A stretch of DNA of 47,416 nucleotides, from assembly GCA_051453625.1 (NCBI GenBank), contig JBOZIK010000001.1:233755991-233803406 (forward strand), read 5' to 3'. The notes beneath the pieces were generated by a model. That model was not told where the DNA came from, did no database searches, and saw nothing but the letters and a program-made list of their open reading frames with translations. A program made the translations under genes and the position numbers. The DNA is from Welwitschia mirabilis. Lineage: Eukaryota > Gnetophyta > Gnetopsida > Welwitschiales. The first letter of the stretch is position 1. Every line of letters begins with the position of its first letter. Positions 21,086-31,824 of the stretch are shown piece by piece.

Positions 21086-21910
21086 ACTTATTCATAGTGA
21101 TATATGTGAACCTATGCTAGTTTCCACTCTTTAAGTCTTTTGTTATTTTATTTCTTTTATTGATGACTATTTCTAAATGACTTGGGTATATTTCATCAAA
21201 TTTAAATCTCATATTATAGATATTTTCAATAAGTTTAAAACTAAATTGAAAAAGCAAATCATCTATTGGATTAAAATATTCCACTTAAATAATGGTGGCA
21301 AGGACATATTTGCCAATTTTAGGGACTTTCTTACTTCCGAAGGAATTTTACATTTAAAGACCCATCTTAAGACACCTCAAAAAAATAGCATTACTAAGTG
21401 GTTTAATCATAATATTATGGATATGATGCATTCCATGATGTATTTCAGTGCTATAAGACCTATTGTTACAGTGAAGCAGTGAATACAGTGGTGCATCTTA
21501 AAAACTGCATTGATCACTATACTGAAAAAGGAGCATCTCCAACTAAAAAGTGATATAGATACAAGCTGAAATTAAACCATTTTCATGTTTTTTATTGCAA
21601 GTAATATGTCCATATTTCATATAAACATTGTGATAAATTTAAAACACATACTCATATTGGCATTTTTATGGGATACCTAGTTGATCAGAAGGGTTATCGA
21701 GTTTATCTCTTAGAACATCATAAGATTATTATTTCTTATGATGTCATCTTTTTAAAGACTTTGAACAATAATTTTCAGCTTGATCCTTCAAAGCTTTATT
21801 CTTTCTCTAACCCTATAACCATCTTAGATGCTCAATATCCTATAGTTAAGAATGGAGATATAGCCACCAATCATGCTTGGATTTCTTCTCTTAGTATGAC
21901 TTCTTTATAG
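21086..21910 (+). pseudogene. Copia integrase relic
   Basis: HSDICEP (about 21092-21112) holds the first catalytic Asp. FIDDY follows, then frame 21177-21482 starts MTWVYFIKFKSH, a strong match to copia integrase. The second catalytic site reads LNNGGK (21285-21302), where DNGGE is expected, so Asp has become Asn. The third is PQKNSITK, where the family has Glu four residues after Asn (PQQNG.AE), so Glu is lost. A separate frame, 21668-21910, carries GYLVDQKGYRVYL and HKIIISYDVIF, the C-terminal module. Integrase joins element DNA to the genome, and with two catalytic residues replaced this one is dead. Confidence 0.85.
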
Positions 21911-22169
21911 CCTATGAAAATTAAGAAATTTAATGCTCTAATCATACTTAATCATGGTTTTAATAGAAATTCAGTAGGTTTTCTAACCAAAGAAGCTAAG
22001 ATTATCTAAAGATAACATCTAAGTACTTGGTTATAGTCTACTATTCAAGATGTTCATGATGATGAAAAGGGTAAAACTGGAACTATACATGGTCATATAC
22101 ATCTCATAATGATGATGATGATGAGTTCCACATAACTTTTGATGGTGAATTAACCTCATTTAAAAATGC
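21911..22169 (+). mobile_element. Integrase-RT linker of the copia element
   Basis: The variable linker of copia polyproteins, here frame-broken, with an (ATG)n-like run at 22106-22121. Confidence 0.5.
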
Positions 22170-22990
22170 TATGCAACATAATCATTGAATAAAATTCATG
22201 CAAGAAGAATATGATAGTTTTATTGAAAATGGTACTTCGGAGTTGGTAGATCTTTGATTAGGATACATAATGTTATTTAAAAAATGGATTTTCCACAGCA
22301 AATATAATATGGATAACATCCTTGAGTGATATAAATATTGACTTTTTGTTGTACACATACAATAAAAGAAAGGATTTGAGTATAATGAGGTCTTCGTTCT
22401 AATAATAAAATGGGCTACCATCAGAATAGTGATTGACTTAGCAACATAGAAAAAATGGAATCTTCTTCAATTAGACATAAAGACTACCTTTTTTCATGGA
22501 GACTTAAAAAAATAAATCTACATGATGCAACCAAATGCTTTTGAAGCAAGAAGAAAGAACACAAAGTATTAGATTGATCAAGCCTTTATAGGGGGTAAAA
22601 TAAGCACCAAGAGCTTGGTACACTAAGGTTTTAAATTATTTAAGTTTCATTGGATTCATATTATGTGATTATGAAGGTGTGGATGTCATGTTATTCGTAA
22701 AATTTGATTGGCAAAAATCTACATACATAATGGTATATGTAGATGATATGTTGATAATTGGAAGTAATAAAGAGGATGTAAAAAGAACAGAAATTACATT
22801 AAGTAAGGCATTTAAAATTTTTGATCTCAGATTGGCTAGATTCTACTTAGGTGTAGAAATTAGTCATCAAAAGAATGTAATATTCTTAACTCAAAAGAAG
22901 TACATCAAAGATTTCATCCAAAAGTTTAAACTAAAAGATGTAAAGGAAGTTGTAACGCCTTTGGATAAAAAAAGTCCAGATATCTATTGA
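22170..22990 (+). pseudogene. Copia reverse transcriptase relic
   Basis: The N-terminal half is frame-broken but readable: MQEEYDSFIENGT, ELVDL, KWIF, then KKWNLLQLDIKT with the first catalytic Asp at 22474-22476, HGDLKK and YMMQPNAFEA. The second half is open from 22679 to 22990: YVDDMLIIGS with the catalytic Asp pair at 22742-22747, then RFYLGVEI, FLTQKKYIKDFI and KEVVTPLD. Both palm motifs are intact, but at least several stops and shifts separate them. The order integrase then RT identifies Ty1/copia, not Ty3/gypsy. Confidence 0.92.
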
Positions 22991-23690
22991 TGAAGACTTA
23001 GATCTTGTAAATAAAATAGAATATAGAAGAATAGTAGTAAGTTTAATTTATGTAACCAACACTAAAATAGATATAACACATGTTATTGGTGTATTATTAA
23101 GATATCTTCATGCATCTAAAGTCACTTATCTAAATATTGTAAAGAGAGTAATAAGATATCTAAAGAAGATAAAAGAGTTAGATCTTATCTTTAAAAGAAA
23201 CTCTCAATTCATCCTAAGGCATACCCTAACTTAGATGTCACTAAAGAAACTACTACTTCATTATCAACATTAAGGTATATTATGTTCCTAGAAACATGGC
23301 CTCTATCTTAATGATTAAAGTATCAAAAAACTATAGCATGACCTTCTATCAAAGTTAAATATACAACTATTTCCAAAGCATTTAGAGAAATCAAATGGCT
23401 AAGGAAATTATTAAAAGTAGTAAATTCAAAACAAACTAAGGTAATAGAGCTCTTCCTTAATAATCAATTAATAATTTACATAACAAAAGATCTAGTACAT
23501 CATGTAGGATAAAATACTTTTGTGTTGGAATCCACAAAATTAAGAAAACTCATATAGAATAAAATTATTACACCAATATACTATCTGACCACTGATAAAC
23601 TATCAATATGCTTACTAAATTATTTCATTAGATAAGTTCTAGTATTTTCAATCTAAGATTGGATTAATGATGAGTTGATTTACACTTATA
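22991..23690 (+). pseudogene. Copia RNase H relic, first unit
   Basis: It follows the RT in a shifted frame: YRRIVVSLIYVTNTKIDI, then LLRYLHASKVTYLNIVKRV and RYLKK, the connection to RNase H. Further pieces up to KLSICLLN and IGLMMS near 23600-23670 match the ADIFTKPL...KLGL end of copia Pol. Numerous stops are present. The part from about 23058 onward is duplicated at 24092-24700. Confidence 0.8.
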
Positions 23691-23992
23691 CTTTCTTGTA
23701 CATTATGAGCATCATTTGACTTTTGAGTCTGGTTGAAGTTACTCCTAATCTTAATACTATGGATTGTGTAGTATAATTATGGCCTAGTATTGCATGATGT
23801 ATAGTACATATTTTCATCTAGCATTATGGGATGGAGAATGAACATTATAATCCTATCTACTACAAGATGTGTAACATTAAATTAACTACTTTTTTAACAA
23901 AGTAGTTTTCTCACATGAAAACTCATTTAAGTAGGTTTTATTATAGGCTGCATTCCAAAGGTTTTTCCAAAGATTTTAGTGTATTCCCATAT
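23691..23992 (+). mobile_element. Copia 3' untranslated region, first unit
   Basis: Non-coding, duplicated at about 24745-25047. It contains the hairpin at 23884-23907. Confidence 0.7.
23884..23907 (+). other. Perfect 9-bp hairpin in copia 3' UTR
   Basis: AACTACTTT and AAAGTAGTT are separated by the six-base loop TTTAAC. An 8-bp version persists at 24920-24941. Confidence 0.7.
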
Positions 23993-24091
23993 TAAGGGGG
24001 AAATTTCTAACATTTATATGCATACCATGCTCCCATACCTAGGGATATGTGTAAACCCTACTGAAACCCTAATAGTATGTTTGCCTTTAAA
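23993..24091 (+). repeat. PPT and truncated internal LTR of the copia element
   Basis: TTAAGGGGGAAAT (PPT) precedes TCTAACATTTATATGC. This matches the first 86 or so bases of the 3' LTR at 25061, up to CCTTTAAAA at about 24091. The sequence then jumps into RNase H coding sequence. It is the breakpoint of the tandem duplication. Confidence 0.8.
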
Positions 24092-24259
24092 AACATTAAG
24101 CTAGACATATCATATGTTGTTGATCTATTATTAAGATATCTTCATGCATCTAAAGTCACTTATCTAAATATTGTAAAAAGAGTACTAAGATATCTAAATA
24201 AGAGAAAAGAGTTAGGTCTCACCTATAAGAGAAACTCTCAATTCATCCTTAAGGCATAA
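24077..24259 (+). pseudogene. Chimeric LTR-RNase H open frame
   Basis: This 60-codon frame begins at an ATG inside the truncated LTR (MFAFKN) and continues in frame into the RNase H connection region (LDISYVVDLLLRYLHASKV...KELGLTYKRNS). It spans the duplication junction near 24091. It is a by-product of the rearrangement and there is no sign that it is used. Confidence 0.6.
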
Positions 24260-25047
24260 CCTAACTTGGATTTCACTAAAGAAACTACTACTTAATTATC
24301 AACATCAAGGTATATTATGTTCCTAGGAACATGGCCTCTGTCTTAGTGGTTAAAGCATCAAAAAATTATAGCATGATCTTCTGTCAAAGTTAAATATAGA
24401 ACTACTTATAAAGCATATAGAGAAATCAAATGGCTAAGGAATCTGTTAGAAGTAGTAAACTTAAAATAAACTAAGGTAATAGAGCTCTTTCTTAATAATT
24501 AGTCAACAATTTGCATAGCAAAAGGTCTAGTGCATCATGATAGGATAAAATACTTTTGTGTTGGATTCCACATAATTAGGCAAATAATATAGAATAAATT
24601 TATTACACCGATATACTATCTAATCACTGACAAACTATCAAATCCTTACTAGATTGTCTCATTAAAAGAAGTTCTAGTATTTCCAATCTAAAATTGAATT
24701 AATGATGAGTTGATTCATACTCATTTTTTCTTGTACATTATGGGCTTCATTTGACCTTTGAATCTAATTGAAGTTACTCTTAATCTTAATACTATGAGTT
24801 GTGTAGTATAATTATGGCCTAGTATTGCATGATGTGTAGTACATATTTCTGTCTAGCGTTATGAGATGGAGAATTCACATTATAATTCTATCTACTATGG
24901 GATGTGTATTATCAAATTTACTACTTTTTTAACAAAGTAGTTTCCTCACATGGAAACTCATTTAAGGAGGTTTTATTGTAGGTAGCATTCGTAAGGTTTT
25001 TTCCCAAGCACTTCAGTTTTCCCTTGGAAGAGAATGTATTCCTACAT
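24092..25047 (+). repeat. Second unit of the copia 3'-end tandem duplication
   Basis: Colinear with 23058-23992 (RNase H relic plus 3' UTR), offset 1034 bases at the left and 1055 at the right. By eye the units are roughly 85-90% identical, so the duplication is old. This unit reaches the complete 3' LTR. Confidence 0.85.
24920..24941 (+). other. Hairpin in copia 3' UTR, second unit
   Basis: ACTACTTT / AAAGTAGT with loop TTTAAC, the counterpart of 23884-23907. Confidence 0.65.
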
Positions 25048-25060
25048 TAAGGGGGAAATT
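25048..25060 (+). other. Polypurine tract of the copia element
   Basis: TTAAGGGGGAAAT lies immediately before the 3' LTR, identical to the one at 23993. Confidence 0.75.
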
Positions 25061-25229
25061 TCTAATATTTATATGCATACCATGCTCCCATACCTAGGGA
25101 TATGTTTCAATCCTACTAAAACCCTAATAGTATGTTTGTCTTTAAAATGAGAATGGAGAAATATTTCAGAGAATAAATTTTAATTTGAAAAAATATTGCT
25201 CATCTATCTTTTTATTCTATTTCCCAACA
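25061..25229 (+). repeat. Copia 3' LTR
   Basis: Matches 15551-15739 to its last bases (TTCCCAACA). The terminal TG is not preserved (TCTAAT). Confidence 0.8.
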
Positions 25230-25746
25230 AAATCTTTGGTAAAAGAAAGAGAAACTTGAATGTTAGGAATGAAAGAAATATATTACATGAAATATTTAAA
25301 TCAAGAAGAAGAGATTTGTTAATGGAAAATGATGTTGAAATTAACAAATAGGACTCTTACTCTTTTAAACTTTTCTATTCTTTTTCTTCTCGTTTTTAAC
25401 CTTCATGTAGGAATAATGATGATGAGTTTTAATATTGTAGGATACCTACTTCATTTAGAAAAGTGTTATATAATATATTTGACATATCTTAATCCCCTTC
25501 CATAGAGAGAAATGAAGATTAAATAGATTTTTTGTACCCCCAAGTTCTTCTAACCATGAAAGTAACCAAGATGATTTACTCCATTATTCAATAGAATAAC
25601 TTAAGAAAATGCAAGGGACTACTAACAAAAACATTGCATATCATATAGGCATACTTCAACAAATAATATTAGAAAGACCTTAAGATTCTCTTGCAACATA
25701 ACATTCCCAAGCCTACGCCATTATGTCTACTAGCTTTGACTTTTAG
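25230..25746. other. Unassigned region after the copia element
   Basis: A- and T-rich with no LTR edge or repeat partner seen. It may belong to the same unknown unit as 25747-26040. Confidence 0.4.
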
Positions 25747-26040
25747 AATGAGGAGGAAAACATTAAAATAGCTACACATAGTAATAAATTCTATCTTTAT
25801 GATGAAATTTTAGATAGTCAATGTCTAATAAAAGAAACCCAAAGTGATCATAATGAAATTTTATCTCACCAATTAAATAAGAATGATGAGGATGAAAATT
25901 TATCAGATGATAATATAGAGATATTCGATTATATTTCTAACATTCACTTATTATTGTAAAATCAATTTGAAAAGGAAGAATTAATTTTAGAGAAATATAA
26001 AACTTTTCAATCTATGATGAACATAGTGATCACATCATAA
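25747..26040 (+). pseudogene. Unassigned acidic coding relic
   Basis: One frame runs 97 codons with a single internal stop (TAA at 25957-25959). It encodes a strongly acidic, Asn-rich segment: NKNDEDENLSDDNIEIFDYI before the stop and EKEELILEKYKTFQSM after it. The length and biased charge make a chance frame less likely in AT-rich DNA, but no family is recognised. It lies between a copia element and the 5' LTR of a gypsy element that may have interrupted it. Confidence 0.3.
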
Positions 26041-26422
26041 TATGCAATAACCTACTGATTCAAATAACAAAAAGAAGGAGGATAAGGAAAAAGTTACAAA
26101 GATTTAACAAAATTCACTAGAGGATAGACTTCTGACATCCCATGAAGTAATTAATCTTAAAGAGTCTAATCTTATCAAAAATATTTCTTTGTCTCTCCCA
26201 CCAATTCTTTTTAGTAAAAATTAAAATGCCATCCTTTCTTATATCTTAATCCTACATTACCTCCTACTTCTAAAAAATATGATTTTGGATTTATTAGAAT
26301 ATTAAATTAGGAAAAGCCTTACTTGCTTGATGTAAAACCATGCATTAAGTTAAATCTTAGGAAACCTCTTAGTCTTACTAAACATGCCCTAATCAATTAT
26401 CCTAAGAAGCCTTCTAATATTC
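26041..26422. other. Unassigned region before the gypsy 5' LTR
   Basis: A possible continuation of the relic at 25747-26040 (HEVINLKESNLIKN near 26140-26180), broken by stops. It ends at the LTR start at 26423. Confidence 0.35.
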
Positions 26423-28496
26423 TGTCATGTCCAATTTTTTAAAGATTTAAAGATTGAGTTCAAATAGCTAAATAAAAATAATTTTACACTTGTAAAGCCC
26501 AGTAAGAATATTTACTTACTATATTCTTTATTATTTATTATCATATTAATATTATTATTATTTTAGATATAATTCTTTACTTTATTAGTTAAAATTTATT
26601 ATGCTACAATTCTTAATTTAAATTCTTTCTTTTTTATGTAATAGCCATAATTAATAATTTCATTTTTATAGTAACTCCTTAATTATTTAATTATAATCTT
26701 TTAATGGCTGAATTAGTGGTTATCTTAATATTATTTTATTTTATTTTATAACTACTACATTTAATGTATGATGATTAGTGTATTCCCTTATTTTATTTTT
26801 TTATTTTATTGCATACAAAAAAAGGTTCTTGTAATGGATATAATTATTAAAATGTATTATATTAAGCTTATTTTTATATCCTTTTTAGTAGTGCATGCTA
26901 AAGTAACACCCGTAATCATGAATTACACTTTATTTTACTAGTGGTTAATATGTACTCATTATTAAATGAAAATGCACCTAGTGGCTAAGCAAGGTAATGA
27001 TTAGGGGTTATGGGATATCTACCATTTTCTCCAAGATAGTGTCTCTTTATATCCACATGTCTCTTCATATCCCTACATCCTCTTACTTTAAATAAGACTT
27101 CCTTCTCCTCTTATTTGCATATTTCTAAGAAATCATCTATTATTGAATCTTGGTGATTTTAAAACTTGCAATTTGGAAAGCATTAAAGTTTTGGAATCCT
27201 TAAAATTTTTGAGGTCTTTAAAATTTCTCATGGCTTACATCTAATTTTGAGTGTGGTTTTAGGCTTTGTTTTATTTCTTGCATAACTCTAGTATTTCTTA
27301 TACTATCTTTTTGTTAACTGTTTTTAATTAAGTCTTCTAATTAGTCTTTTGTAAGCCATGTTGAAAATATCTTATGATTGACCATTAACCTATATTGTGA
27401 TATGTTAAATTATGAAATTAGAACTGACCAAGGTAACTAGTTGTTTGAACCTCAAAGAGTGATACTCTCTATTGTAAGTCTTATACTCTCTATTGTAAGT
27501 CCTATAGCCATGGGACCGAAGATCTAGAAAGAAAAGGAAAATGTAACCCAATTTACTATTTTATCCCTTTTAATTATGTGTAATTGAATTACTATAAATT
27601 ATTGTGGAGCAATACTAAACAAGATAATATGAAAATGAGGTCTAAGTACATATTGAATTATTTTGGTAGTGCATTCCTAGATTATTTTAACTATATATTC
27701 CTGCTCACATATTAAATTATTTTGGCAGTGCATTCTTGAATTATTTTAGCAAGCATTCTTGGATTATTTTGAAAAGTACATTCTTGGATTATTTTGAAAA
27801 GTGAATTCTTAGATTATTTTGAAAGTCTATTCTTTAATTATTTTAAAAAATGTTTTCTTGGATTATTTTGGAAGTGAATTCTTGGATTACTCTAACTATA
27901 CATTCTTAGATTACTAAAACTTAGGTAATGCATTCTTAGATATTCTTGTGATTCTTTACTTTGTGCTTGGAAATCCTATACATATCTATTACTTTTTGTG
28001 AATCATACTAGGAATTGTGATGGTTACAATTCTCACACCATACTTACATGTACAAGAACCATTAGAAGGATGGAGCTGAAAGGAGTTAATGGATGCAATA
28101 CAAACTGGGTGTCATCTACATGTTTTACTATTTTAATGTACAAATGATAAGTACATGACTATGACTATCGTAAAGAATTATGTAGATTTGTTGATAGTTT
28201 ATTTAGTTGTTTTAATCAAGCTTGTATTTAGAAATAAAAGATGTTTTACAAGTTACTTATAGAGTGTGTTTACTTATCTTATGGAAAGATTATGATTGTT
28301 TAGAAGTCCTCCTTTCATTTATATAAGATTATTTAAAGAATATAATTATAATTATGCCTTATTATTTTACTAATAGTGATTTAATCTTAAGTTATGAGTT
28401 GTTAATTACAAAAAACATTTAGAGTGAACATGGTTCATTATGCTCTTTAGTAAATCATTTTAGATGTAGATTTTGTACATAGATTAGGACATTACA
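26423..28496 (+). repeat. 5' LTR of the Tekay/Del-like element
   Basis: Starts TGTCATGTCC, ends GGACATTACA, 2074 bases. It aligns over its length with 37503-39565 and in part with 2802-4390. It carries the 25-bp tandem array at 27657-27940. No gene is inside. Confidence 0.85.
27657..27940 (+). repeat. 25-bp tandem array in 5' LTR, about 11 units
   Basis: Units are variants of ATTATTTTG-AAAAGTGCATTCTTGG, mostly 24-25 bp with two longer ones. The same series of unit variants occurs at 38748-39008 in the 3' LTR. Confidence 0.85.
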
Positions 28497-28499
28497 TTT

Positions 28500-28517
28500 T
28501 GATATTAGAGCCTAGGT
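28500..28517 (+). other. Primer-binding site of the Tekay/Del-like element
   Basis: TGATATTAGAGCCTAGGT lies three bases after the LTR end. It differs from TGGTATCAGAGCCTAGGT (tRNA-iMet) by one G-to-A and one C-to-T. Confidence 0.8.
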
Positions 28518-28886
28518 TGTAATTTGATAGGCAATGATAACTACATCTAGTTTATTTTCCAACCTTGGACTCTTACTTCACAAACAAGAATCTTAAGTCT
28601 TATAATTCCCTCATATGTAACTCAATTAAGAATGATCATAAGCACACACTATTCTTAAGGGCTCTTATAATTCTTTTCATTCTTATAGATTACCAAATGA
28701 AACTCTCAATGATATTATAACATAAATTTCCCCTTTTCTTTAATACTAAAAATATTTGAAAAACAAAAACAAAGTATGATGTAGCATTATACAACAAAAC
28801 CACATAGTAGTTTCAGGTAGAGCTATAGAGAAAAAGATTCTAGAATAGAGATATCTTCTAGCTTTCATTTATAGTTACAGATGGAA
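28518..28886 (+). mobile_element. Gypsy leader, no coding seen
   Basis: Follows the PBS up to a nested solo LTR. No gag start is recognisable. Confidence 0.45.
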
Positions 28887-30871
28887 TGTAACATCCTAGT
28901 TTTTAACTCAAAACTATGAATGTTACCTAATGCAATGACATCAAAATTCCTATCAACGCTATGCTTTAATTAGTAATTTATCATATTTAAAATAAAAATC
29001 TTAATCTAATATTAAAATGTAATTATAGAGATACAATTACAATAATGATAATAACATGATAAGAAAATAAGTCAATTTAAAATATTTTCATAGGATAATA
29101 GGAAAATTACAATGTTTACATAACATTCATAGAAAACTTGCAATAATAGTACATCTTCACATGTTATAACTACGACTGCATAAGCATAAGATAAATAATA
29201 AAATTATCTCAAGTGAACAGTCATAAGCATTTATTTCTCAATAACCAGAATCCATGCTAGCATCCAATCCTGCACAACAATATGGTATGAGAATTGTGAA
29301 ATCATTACAATTCTCAATATGATCCAAGTAGTAAAATGTGGAAATAAATGTAATCAAACCCTAAGGATGTTACCAAGGCATGATGTGAGATAATATATAT
29401 GAGATAGTTCAAATACTTAAGTATTTCAATACAAGAATAATATTTTGGGACCCATAAGTAATCAAAGCATGGTATTTCAAGTTCCATTAATCGAAAAATG
29501 CAATATTCAAGTTTCTGTAATCCAAGAATGCACTGTCAGAAGAGTGTCAAAAGTGTCCATTTGTCTAAAGGTTTATTCCTGTGGCTAATAGAAATTCTTT
29601 AGAGGGGTAAAACCCTCTAAAGCTGCATAGATTTCCTTTCTTGCACAACTAGATGAGCCATAAACATTACCTTATTTACTTTGACAGTTCACTTTCATGG
29701 CCGATGGAAATCCCTCAGGTGTCCTTGTCCCTAAAGCCACATAACTTAGTTGCTTATCTAAGTTTATTTCAAGCATAAATTTTAATTCACAACCAAGATA
29801 TTACATGTGTAAGAATAGACTTACAAGATCATATAAGATAGTAAGAAAAATTCATGAACCACACAAAAAATGAAAGAATTAATTAGAACCATACAAGAAT
29901 TTAAGAAAACATCTTGAAACCATATCTAAACTTAAAAGTTTGTATTTTCAAGCTTCAATAATGCTATTCCTTCAGCTTTCAAGACTCTAAGATAGATCTC
30001 CATAAGAAAGTCTAAAGCTAAAGGAATATTTTAAGAATTAAATCTAAGAAAAGACTCCTATTTATAAGAACTCAAAGGAAAGATTAAATTTCAAAAATCA
30101 TATAGTCCATTACTATCTTTATAAAATGGTTTTAATTCGACTTGCCTACTCCACTTTACACTTGGCCATGGGGAATAATAAATAATAATTATGCTTGTCA
30201 TAAATAATAATTAAGATATTAGTAGTGATAATAAGATATTTCATAACCATGATAGCATTTAAAATTCAAAATATTCTTTGGCATTTACCAAAAATAAAGA
30301 AGAATAAAATAAATCCAAATGTTAAGAATCTTCATTCATTACAATAATTACAATTCACAACTCCTTGATATTTTATAAAATGAGAAATTAAATTAAATAA
30401 GCTAAAACATTAATTACATTTATTACATAAGAGATATCAATAAAAATTATAATTATGAGACTATTAGTTAGTTATGGAAGAAAACATACTAATCATGGTA
30501 GTTAAATGCAATAGTTTACAAAAGAAAATAAAATAATATAACCACTACTTTAGCTAGTAATTTAGCCCACTAATTTAACCACTAATGTAACCACTAATAT
30601 AGCCACTATTTTATCGACTAATTTAACCATTAAATATTATAATTAAATTACCAAGGAATTACAACAAAATTAGTATTATGGCTATCACAAAATGAAAGCA
30701 CTTAAAATAATAATTGTAGCACAACAAATTTCCATAATATAATTACATCTCATTAATAATAATAAAATAAATATAATAATTAAATTATCTTAGTGGACTC
30801 TATAATAATAAATTTATGTTAATTTAGTTTTTAAGATAAATCTTTGAACCTTTGAAAATCTAGCTGTCACA
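28887..30871 (-). repeat. Nested solo LTR, gypsy, minus strand
   Basis: On the minus strand it starts TGTGACAGCTAG and ends GGATGTTACA, 1985 bases, the terminal pattern of the Tekay/Del LTRs. Its first 60 bases resemble the 26423 LTR (TTTTCAAAGGTTCAAAGATTT against TTTTTAAAGATTTAAAGATT). A TATAAATAGGAGTC promoter-like box lies at about 30060. Neither a PPT nor a PBS adjoins it, so it is a solo LTR inserted in the gypsy interior. No clear target duplication was seen (TGGAA / GGATA). Confidence 0.7.
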
Positions 30872-31824
30872 GGATATTTTTAGAACACAGATTTTTTTAA
30901 GATATCATTTTCTTCTCTTATGTTTCATTTAGAGTTATAAAGAAATTCTTTACAGAAGTGAGAATCCTATTAATAACTACAAGGATAACAATCCTAATGG
31001 GAAAGTACCAATGGTAACATATTTAAAAGAATCTCCTATAGGAGACAAAAACATTTTTCTTATTCTCTGATAGCATCTATTAAAGAAAAATGATCACTTT
31101 TAGTAAGTAGACCACATCGTTGGCTTAAGACTTTTCCATAATACTTTCACCATTGCATGATTATCTTCATCTTTATTCTTAACCACCTTAACTCTGGTTG
31201 AGTCTATGTAATCCATGGATATCCAAACGCCTAATTTGGTCTTAATAAGTAGCATCAAGATCTACATTTTAAATGAGGAAGTGAGAAAATGCACTTTGCA
31301 TTTTTGAAACCTTGATTTTTTCGTACTTTTGAAAATGCTCCACTTCTAGCATTGCTTTTACATCCATTGCTTTTCTGCACGTGTCGTCTATGGCTTTGGT
31401 CCTTTGCCATAAGCAACCATCACCCTGATCATTGTATGTTACCATAACTATAGTCAGCTTTACGACTTCTAATCTTTGTCAAATAAAATAAGTGAAGATA
31501 ATCATAGAGTAAAGAATCTTAATCAAGATTTTATGTGTTTTGATTTTCTAATTCAGTAGTTCCCTCAATAATTTGACATGCAAATATCTTAAAAAATAAG
31601 ACTAGGAATTTTTTAGATTACTTCATTTTCTTCATCCTTCACAAATCCTATGAAGACTTTAATCATTTAATTCTTGATTCAACTACATTTTCTTGTTATT
31701 TCCTCACAATGTCAAATGTTGATTCTAATGAACTGCTTTCTTACTTTATGTTAAGGATGTTGATATCTATAAGAAAGGGATTTTATTAAGAGATTTTAAT
31801 TAAGCTGACTACAGTTTATAAGTT
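30872..31824 (+). mobile_element. Gypsy interior, no recognisable coding
   Basis: AT-rich and frame-broken. A slightly GC-richer stretch lies at 31370-31460 (CACGTGTCGTC, CATCACCCTGATC) without an identifiable product. Confidence 0.4.

Larger units (their letters stand above)
15551..25229 (+). mobile_element. Degraded Ty1/copia LTR retrotransposon
   Basis: About 9.7 kb, with short LTRs at 15551-15739 and 25061-25229, a decayed PBS, gag, protease, integrase, reverse transcriptase and RNase H relics in copia order (integrase before RT), then PPT and 3' LTR. All coding parts carry stops and frameshifts, so it is non-autonomous. Two unusual points are a leader of about 3.7 kb before gag (with two gaps) and a tandem duplication of the RNase H-3'UTR-LTR segment (units starting near 23058 and 24092). 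A second copy of leader plus gag lies at 42647-44940. Target-site duplications were not identified. Confidence 0.85.

Noticed and set aside
24040-24072. Telomere-like CCCTA repeats (ACCCTACTGAAACCCTAA)
   Set aside because: Only two or three imperfect units, and part of the copia LTR sequence shared with 25090-25125.
27657-27940. CRISPR-like array
   Set aside because: Contiguous 25-bp tandem units without unique spacers, inside a plant LTR.
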